A stretch of 5,722 nt of DNA, from positions 1 to 5,722 of the forward strand of contig DRTC01000416.1 in NCBI GenBank assembly GCA_011372345.1. The letters run 5' to 3'. The notes under the pieces were generated by a model. The model was not told where the DNA came from, did not search any database, and worked only from the letters and a program-made list of their open reading frames with translations. Of the stretch, positions 1 through 3,557 are shown piece by piece. Each line of letters opens with the position of its first letter. Position 1 is the first letter of the stretch. The translations under genes were made by a program, and so were the position numbers. This stretch comes from Candidatus Cloacimonadota bacterium. Lineage in GTDB: Bacteria; Cloacimonadota; Cloacimonadia; Cloacimonadales; TCS61.

Positions 1-327
1 ATATGAAAAAAGTTCGTATCTTTTCTTATGTCCCCATAACAAACTTTCTTCAACTATTTCAGCAATATTTTTTTCCTTTAACCATTTAGGTGAATTAACG
101 ATCTCCGGATAAAATAGATCTTCAATAAGAAAAAGTTTATATTCATACTTCGCAGTAATTTCTTTTCTTATTTTAGAATTCTTATGAATTTCTTTCTGCA
201 TTCTGGATTTTATTTTTCTAATTGATTCTTTCTTGTAAAATGCTTGCGGTAAACTGAATGCAAGACGATAAGTGATAAAAATTACAGCATTTTCCGGTTG
301 GATGTGTGGTAGAAATCTTTTATACAT
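1..327 (-). CDS. IS200-like / REP-associated tyrosine transposase (RAYT), N-terminal part
   Basis: An open frame of 109 codons begins with ATG at 325-327 and runs without a stop off the left edge. The start is supported by AAGGA seven bases upstream (335-339). The N-terminus, MYKRFLPHIQPENAVIFITY followed by RLAFSLP, matches the opening strand typical of RAYT/TnpA_REP proteins (R-x-LPH-x-QP, then I/V-T-Y/F-RL-x-x-SLP). The visible part ends at GHKKRYELFSY, which in this family comes just before the MPNHVHLL segment carrying the HUH metal-binding motif. The HUH histidines and the catalytic tyrosine would therefore lie outside the window, so activity cannot be judged. Known family members are single-strand DNA nucleases related to IS200/IS605 TnpA that cut at REP palindromes. 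A palindromic pair lies 21 bases upstream of the start. Family assignment is from pattern memory of the N-terminus only. Confidence 0.8.
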   Translation of the reverse strand, partial: MYKRFLPHIQPENAVIFITYRLAFSLPQAFYKKESIRKIKSRMQKEIHKNSKIRKEITAKYEYKLFLIEDLFYPEIVNSPKWLKEKNIAEIVEESLLWGHKKRYELFSY

Positions 328-347
328 TTATATTTCCTTTTCCTTTT

Positions 348-392
348 CCCATCGGGACGATGGGGTTACAGTACAACCATCGTCCCGATGGT
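348..392. repeat. REPIN-like inverted pair of short palindromes beside the RAYT gene
   Basis: The 15-mer CCATCGGGACGATGG (349-363) is followed, after a 13-base spacer, by its exact reverse complement (377-391). Each 15-mer is itself a hairpin: CCATCG pairs with CGATGG around a 3-base loop, and one more flanking base pair on each side extends the stems to 7 bp. The whole could therefore fold as two small hairpins or one 15-bp stem. Two REP-like palindromes in inverted orientation next to a RAYT gene is the known layout of a REPIN. I did not find a clear GTAG/GGAG tetranucleotide at the palindrome base, which classical REPs carry. As a terminator for the ArsR gene it is poor: on the minus strand the hairpin is followed by GGGAAAAGG. 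Five Ts follow it only on the plus strand, where no gene precedes it. Confidence 0.6.
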
Positions 393-407
393 TTTTACGA
401 ACTCTCA

Positions 408-683
408 TTATTCGTTTTCTTTGTTGCTAACAATTTTCATAAAATACGAAACCACATCTTCCAAAATAGAAGTATTTAAAAAATATGTTATGAACTGACC
501 TTTTTTCTCCGAACTGATCAAATCAGCATTTTTTAGTATTTTCAGATGTTCACTGATCGAGGGTTTGGAAATATCAAAATTCTCTGCGATCTCACCGGCA
601 GTCAGATCTTTCTTTTTCAGAAGACCGATTATTTTTCTCCTGTTTTTGTCTGATAATGCTTTAAAAACTTTGTCGTTCAACAT
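408..683 (-). CDS. ArsR-family winged-helix repressor, SdpR-like autorepressor
   Basis: This 91-residue DNA-binding protein matches the family's usual size of 85-100 residues. After the N-terminal helix containing VFKALSDKNRRKIIGLL come the helix-turn-helix (about residues 28-52, TAGEIAENFDISKPSISEHL), the wing (about 54-70, ending GQFITYFLN) and a C-terminal helix (about 72-86) likely used for dimerisation. The FKALSD-x-x-RRKI start, the SKPSIS-x-HL recognition helix and the KGQFI-x-Y-x-LNT wing are hallmarks of Bacillus SdpR and its relatives, the autorepressor branch of ArsR proteins. There is no cysteine in the protein, so the metal-sensing ELCVC site of classical ArsR/SmtB members is absent. 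AAGGAGA (693-699) lies 9 bases before the ATG. In known systems SdpR is paired with the membrane protein SdpI; here the downstream gene is a transposase and the upstream DNA is a repeat, so the partner is not visible. The ligand or signal is unknown. Confidence 0.88.
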   Translation of the reverse strand: MLNDKVFKALSDKNRRKIIGLLKKKDLTAGEIAENFDISKPSISEHLKILKNADLISSEKKGQFITYFLNTSILEDVVSYFMKIVSNKENE

Positions 684-700
684 AAAACTAAATCTCCTTA

Positions 701-726
701 TTTAGTCTGTTGCCTAATTAACTAAA
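701..726. promoter_or_regulatory. Candidate autoregulatory operator of the SdpR-like gene
   Basis: TTTAGT (701-706) and its inverse ACTAAA (721-726) flank 14 bases, so the half-site centres are 20 bp apart, about two helical turns. That spacing suits a dimeric winged-helix repressor. The element lies between the predicted -35 box and the ribosome binding site of the ArsR gene and overlaps the likely -10 region, so binding there would block transcription. The half-sites are short and AT-rich and could occur by chance. Confidence 0.4.
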
Positions 727-743
727 CACCAAAATAGAGTCAA
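715..743 (-). promoter_or_regulatory. Candidate sigma-70-type promoter for the SdpR-like gene
   Basis: Reading the minus strand, TTGACT (738-743) is a strong -35 match. The -10 is weaker: TAATTA at 715-720 after a 17-base spacer, or GTTAAT at 717-722 after 15 bases. Transcription would begin near 705-710, giving a short leader that contains the AAGGAGA ribosome binding site. It is the best-looking -35 I found in the intergenic DNA. Confidence 0.45.
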
Positions 744-910
744 GAGAAAATTTGTGGTAATTTGAAATTGTATTAGGATTGCCGAATTGTTTGCAAAAAA
801 ATATAGTGAAATCTTAATGACTTACTAGGTTTTTTGTCCGAAATAACATACATAAACTTCCCAAATTATTGAAATTAGTTTTCCAATCTACCAAAGTTTT
901 TTTCTTCTTT

Positions 911-1149
911 TTTCTCTCCATTAAGATTCGGAAGACTGTAAATTGATCTAAACTTTCCGAATTTTATTGAAAGAATTCCTTTGTTGGAAACTTCGGAAAG
1001 AGGATCATCTCTTTTTGCTTTTTTTTCTTTGATTGTACTCAACTCCACGCTTTGCTTTGAAGTCGAGTCCAATCAGAATTTAAACTTCACAAATCTTTGT
1101 CCCGAAGGCTTTCGGGAGGTAAGTTTTTTTATCCGTTCAATCCGTGAGC
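911..1149. repeat. Dispersed intergenic repeat, copy 1 (next to the peptidase stop codon)
   Basis: This segment aligns with 3307-3549. The core 948-1092 pairs with 3345-3490 and differs by three substitutions (1004, 1018, 1037) and one inserted base. The first 37 bases (911-947) are more diverged. The core contains a 9-bp inverted repeat, CTTTCCGAA (953-961) and TTCGGAAAG (992-1000), around 30 bases. Next come a central hairpin that is not shared with copy 2 (1100-1117), the shared AGTTTTTTT tract (1122-1130), and two ATCCGT units (1131-1149). The repeat ends 3 bases before the TGA stop of the peptidase gene. It encodes no plausible protein; its function is unknown. Confidence 0.9.
1100..1117. 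repeat. Variable hairpin inside repeat copy 1
   Basis: TCCCGAA (1100-1106) and TTCGGGA (1111-1117) form a 7-bp stem around a 4-base loop. Six bases after the stem on the plus strand lies a run of seven Ts (1124-1130), giving the look of an intrinsic terminator for rightward transcription, but no rightward gene is present. For the leftward peptidase transcript the order is A-run then hairpin with no following U-run, so it is not a canonical terminator for it. It could still act as a 3' stabilising structure. Confidence 0.6.
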
Positions 1150-1152
1150 AAA

Positions 1153-3180
1153 TCAGATATCCATCCCCAACTGATCCATCAAAAACGCATAATAATCCGA
1201 CCATTGTTCAAATTGAATAGATTGAGTAGTTCCACCACCGTGACCGGATGAATCCTCCACGAGAAGATATACCGGATTTTCGGAAGAATTATTTTCTTGA
1301 AGTAAAGCAGCAAATTTTCTGGCGTGAAACGGATCTACACGAGCATCATTTATTCCGGTTGTGATCATCATTGTCGGATAATGTTCATTTTCTTTCACTT
1401 GGTGATAAGGTGAATATTTCAAGATATACTCGAATTCATCAGGATTTTCCGAACTACCGTATTCTTCCTTCCAGATATTGGCAATACTCGAATGATGATA
1501 CCGGATCATATCAAGTAGCGGAACCTGACATAATGCTGCTTTCATCAAATCCGGTCGTTGCGTGACAATTGCTCCAATGAGAAGTCCGCCATTGCTCCCA
1601 CCACAAACAACTAATTTTTCCGGACAAGTATATTTATTATCGATCAACCACTCTGCAGCCGCGATAAAATCATCAAAAACATTCTGCTTCTTTTCTTTCA
1701 TTCCCGCTTGATGCCATTTTTCGCCAAATTCACCGCCACCTCGCAGATTAGCGATCACCAGAATCCCTCCATTTTCTATCCAAAAAGAATAAGCCAATGA
1801 GAAATTTGGCTTCAAAGAAATATTAAAACCACCGTATCCGTAAAGTTGAACTGGATTATTCCCATCTCGTACAATATTCTTGTTATAGACGAGAAACATT
1901 GGGATCGAAGTGCCGTCTTTGGAATTATACCAAACTTGTTCAGTTTGAATATTCTTGATATCGATATCTATTGGAGGTCGGAAAAATTCTTCCAATTCAT
2001 TTTTTCCAAAATTATAAAGGAAGGTTGTTCCCGGATACGAAAAGGAAGAAAACCAAACCCAGGTATCTTGTCCGTCTTCTCTGCCGTAGATCATTGCTGT
2101 TCCGGGCATTGGCAAGGGAACATCCCGCAAATAATTTCCTTCCGGATCAAAGATATTTATTTGAGTATGCACATTTTTCAAATAAGTAACATAAATCTTG
2201 CCGCAGATAATCGCAAAATCCGTGATCTTATGTTCTGTTTCGGAAATAAATTCCAGCCAATTTTCCTTTCCCGGATTTTCTACATTTGTGATATAAACTT
2301 TCTTGTTAGGAGCGTCCTTATTAGTGAGAATATACAGTTTTCCCTTAAAATAAGAAACCGCATATTCCGCATCAAAATCATCAGTAATCGTTTTTAAATT
2401 ATTGCTTCCGAATTCCTTGATCCAGACAGCATCCTTATAGAAAATACTTTTTGCTTGAATTACATATTTGTCATCGTATGTGAGATCTAAGTGATTCCAT
2501 TTTTCCTTAACATCATCATCCCACCAGATTTTAATATCTTCCTTTGAATCGGTTCCCAATTTATGCAAATAACTCGCATTCCAATAGTATTCTTCTCCTG
2601 CCGGAACTTCTCCTTTGAGCGGATTACAAGTATAATAAAAACCGCTGTTATCCGGTAACCAGAAAGATAGATATTGCCTCCAACCCTTCACTTTGTCGGG
2701 CAATATTTTCCTGCTTTCTACTTCCATAATATGAATAACCGGTGCTTCATCTCCACCTTTCGATTTCCCGAAGGCAACTAACTTTCCGTCTTCCGTTGCA
2801 TTGAAAAAGGCAAGTGTTTCATCTTCTGCCCAATTATTCGGATTGATAAATTCCTGCATCGGAACATTGTCATTTTCAGCAGTATATATCACATATTTTT
2901 CTTCATCTTTTTTCTTTTGATGTTGGAAAATTCTGTCGGTTTTTTTCAGTCTGCGTATCGAACCGAACGAATCATAACGACCGAATTCGTTGAATTTTTC
3001 CAATAACCATTTTCGTTGCGGAAGTTTATCAAGATATGCTCGTGTAAACTTGTTCTGCTGTTTGTCCCATTCTTTCACTTTTTCGCTGTCGTCATCTTCT
3101 AACCAACGATAATCATCTTTGATCTCTTTTCCGTGTAAAATTTCAATAACTGTTCTCTTTTCTGTTTTTGGATATTTCAT
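1153..3180 (-). CDS. Prolyl oligopeptidase (serine peptidase family S9A)
   Basis: This 675-residue enzyme cleaves short peptides after proline. It is close in length to pig prolyl oligopeptidase (710) and has no signal peptide, so it is expected in the cytoplasm. An N-terminal segment beginning MKYPKTEKR leads into a beta-propeller-like region (about residues 40-405) that in this family restricts access to small peptides. The C-terminal alpha/beta-hydrolase domain carries the catalytic triad: Ser529 in GGSNGG, Asp612 in INDARVDP and His647 in SSGHGGG. Trp570, Arg614 and Tyr449 (YGYGGFNIS) match the substrate-pocket and oxyanion residues Trp595, Arg643 and Tyr473 of the pig enzyme, so it looks fully active. 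The frame stays open upstream to an ATG at 3276, but those 32 extra residues translate the repeat-rich leader. I chose the second of two adjacent ATGs (3178-3180) because of its ribosome binding site. A 377-base gap separates it from polA upstream. Confidence 0.95.
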   Translation of the reverse strand: MKYPKTEKRTVIEILHGKEIKDDYRWLEDDDSEKVKEWDKQQNKFTRAYLDKLPQRKWLLEKFNEFGRYDSFGSIRRLKKTDRIFQHQKKKDEEKYVIYTAENDNVPMQEFINPNNWAEDETLAFFNATEDGKLVAFGKSKGGDEAPVIHIMEVESRKILPDKVKGWRQYLSFWLPDNSGFYYTCNPLKGEVPAGEEYYWNASYLHKLGTDSKEDIKIWWDDDVKEKWNHLDLTYDDKYVIQAKSIFYKDAVWIKEFGSNNLKTITDDFDAEYAVSYFKGKLYILTNKDAPNKKVYITNVENPGKENWLEFISETEHKITDFAIICGKIYVTYLKNVHTQINIFDPEGNYLRDVPLPMPGTAMIYGREDGQDTWVWFSSFSYPGTTFLYNFGKNELEEFFRPPIDIDIKNIQTEQVWYNSKDGTSIPMFLVYNKNIVRDGNNPVQLYGYGGFNISLKPNFSLAYSFWIENGGILVIANLRGGGEFGEKWHQAGMKEKKQNVFDDFIAAAEWLIDNKYTCPEKLVVCGGSNGGLLIGAIVTQRPDLMKAALCQVPLLDMIRYHHSSIANIWKEEYGSSENPDEFEYILKYSPYHQVKENEHYPTMMITTGINDARVDPFHARKFAALLQENNSSENPVYLLVEDSSGHGGGTTQSIQFEQWSDYYAFLMDQLGMDI

Positions 3181-3183
3181 CAT

Positions 3184-3191
3184 TCCTCCTT
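3184..3191 (-). promoter_or_regulatory. Ribosome binding site that decides the peptidase start
   Basis: On the minus strand AAGGAGGA precedes two consecutive ATG codons (3181-3183 and 3178-3180). The GGAGG core is 1 base from the first ATG and 4 bases from the second, so the second is the better placed start. The ATG at 3276 farther upstream has no comparably strong site and would add residues not typical of the S9A family. Confidence 0.8.
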
Positions 3192-3196
3192 TTTCA

Positions 3197-3220
3197 CCAC
3201 CAAGACACAAAGGCACAAAG
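3197..3220 (-). repeat. Three tandem 8-bp units in the peptidase leader
   Basis: Read on the minus strand, CTTTGTGC (3213-3220), CTTTGTGT (3205-3212) and CTTGGTGG (3197-3204) follow each other exactly, then TGAAAA leads into the ribosome binding site. Two units differ only in the last base; the third has diverged at two or three positions. The array would be transcribed as the untranslated leader just before translation begins. Its role is unknown. Confidence 0.7.
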
Positions 3221-3225
3221 AAAAT

Positions 3226-3261
3226 CTCCTCTTGAGAGGAGTCCGGCTTTAGTCGGGAGGT
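3226..3261. repeat. Two adjacent palindromic elements in the peptidase leader
   Basis: CTCCTCT (3226-3232) and AGAGGAG (3235-3241) form a 7-bp stem with a 2-base loop. It is followed directly by a weaker stem, CCGGC (3243-3247) with GTCGG (3252-3256), containing one wobble pair. The second element ends in TCGGGAGGT, as does the hairpin region in repeat copy 1, and both contain GGCTTT, which suggests a common family of mobile or duplicated hairpins. The segment is read through in the false N-terminal extension of the peptidase frame. Confidence 0.6.
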
Positions 3262-3306
3262 GTGTTTCCTTTTCAATTCGTTATTTATTGTTATACTTTC
3301 CGAAGT

Positions 3307-3549
3307 TTTCTCTCCTATAAAAATTCGGAAGGTTGCAGATAATCCTAAACTTTCCGAATTTTATTGAAAGAATTCCTTTGTTGGAAACTTCGGAAAGAGG
3401 GTCATCTCCTTTTTGGTTTTTTTTCTTTGATTGTTCTCAACTCCACGCTTTGCTTTGAAGTCGAGTCCAATCAGAATTTAAACTTCACAATCCGGCAATT
3501 GCCGGATTTGTTAGTTTTTTTATCCGTTCAATCCGTGAAAATCCGTGAG
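3307..3549. repeat. Dispersed intergenic repeat, copy 2 (next to the polA stop codon)
   Basis: This is the partner of 911-1149. The near-identical core is 3345-3490. It includes the same CTTTCCGAA (3350-3358) / TTCGGAAAG (3389-3397) inverted repeat. Just upstream of the aligned part, ACTTTCCGAAGTTTT (from 3295) and ATTCGGAAG (3323-3331) form a second pair of the same kind that is decayed in copy 1. The central hairpin differs from that of copy 1, while the AGTTTTTTT tract is shared (3513-3521). The end carries three ATCCGT units (3522-3549) where copy 1 has two. The repeat ends 8 bases before the polA stop codon. Confidence 0.9.
3489..3508. repeat. Perfect 20-bp palindrome inside repeat copy 2
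   Basis: AATCCGGCAATTGCCGGATT is its own exact reverse complement. It occupies the same place as the TCCCGAA hairpin of copy 1, and in both copies the stem ends exactly 6 bases before a run of seven Ts on the plus strand. As in copy 1, the T-run is on the wrong side to terminate the leftward polA transcript. Confidence 0.75.
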
Positions 3550-3557
3550 CAAAAAAA

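Larger units (their letters stand above)
684..1152. other. Intergenic stretch between the ArsR gene and the peptidase gene
   Basis: These 469 bases hold the ArsR ribosome binding site, promoter and operator at the left end and repeat copy 1 over roughly the right half. The remainder (about 744-905) is very AT-rich and I see no gene, RNA gene or convincing terminator in it. A stretch at about 855-885 (AAACTTCCCAAATTATTGAA onward) faintly resembles the AAACTTTCCGAATTTTATTG part of the repeat and may be a decayed further unit. Short open frames on both strands in this region are readings of the repeat and have no supporting features. Confidence 0.7.
3181..3557. other. Intergenic stretch between the peptidase gene and polA
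   Basis: These 377 bases are almost entirely repeat-derived: the peptidase ribosome binding site, the 8-bp tandem units, the paired palindromes, and repeat copy 2. The only promoter-like element I noticed is TATAAC on the minus strand (3290-3295), a 5/6 match to a -10 box, but no reasonable -35 lies 16-18 bases upstream, so it is weak. No convincing intrinsic terminator for polA is visible on the minus strand, so read-through from polA into the peptidase gene is possible. No small gene is supported. Confidence 0.65.

Noticed and set aside
348..396. Rho-independent terminator for the ArsR gene
   Set aside because: The T-run follows the stem on the plus strand only; in the direction of the gene the stem is followed by GGGAAAAGG, which doubles as part of the transposase leader.
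875..1072. Minus-strand 65-codon open frame over repeat copy 1
   Set aside because: The composition is repeat-like and lysine/serine-rich, and the copy 2 equivalent is not conserved as a frame, as expected for non-coding DNA.
911..1149. CRISPR array or tRNA-like element in the repeat region
   Set aside because: There are only two copies, 2.4 kb apart and separated by a gene, with no short direct repeats spaced by unique spacers and no cloverleaf or T-loop signature.
981..1220. Plus-strand open frame of 79 codons across repeat copy 1, sharing the peptide FFSLIVLNSTLCFEVESNQN with a frame at 3364-3717
   Set aside because: The shared peptide only reflects the duplicated DNA. The two frames diverge outside the repeat, run into the antisense of the peptidase and polA genes, and have no good ribosome binding site. 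A short hydrophobic stretch alone does not support a small membrane protein.
1846..2397. 183-codon open frame on the plus strand
   Set aside because: It lies entirely antisense to the well-supported prolyl oligopeptidase gene and shows no recognisable domain.
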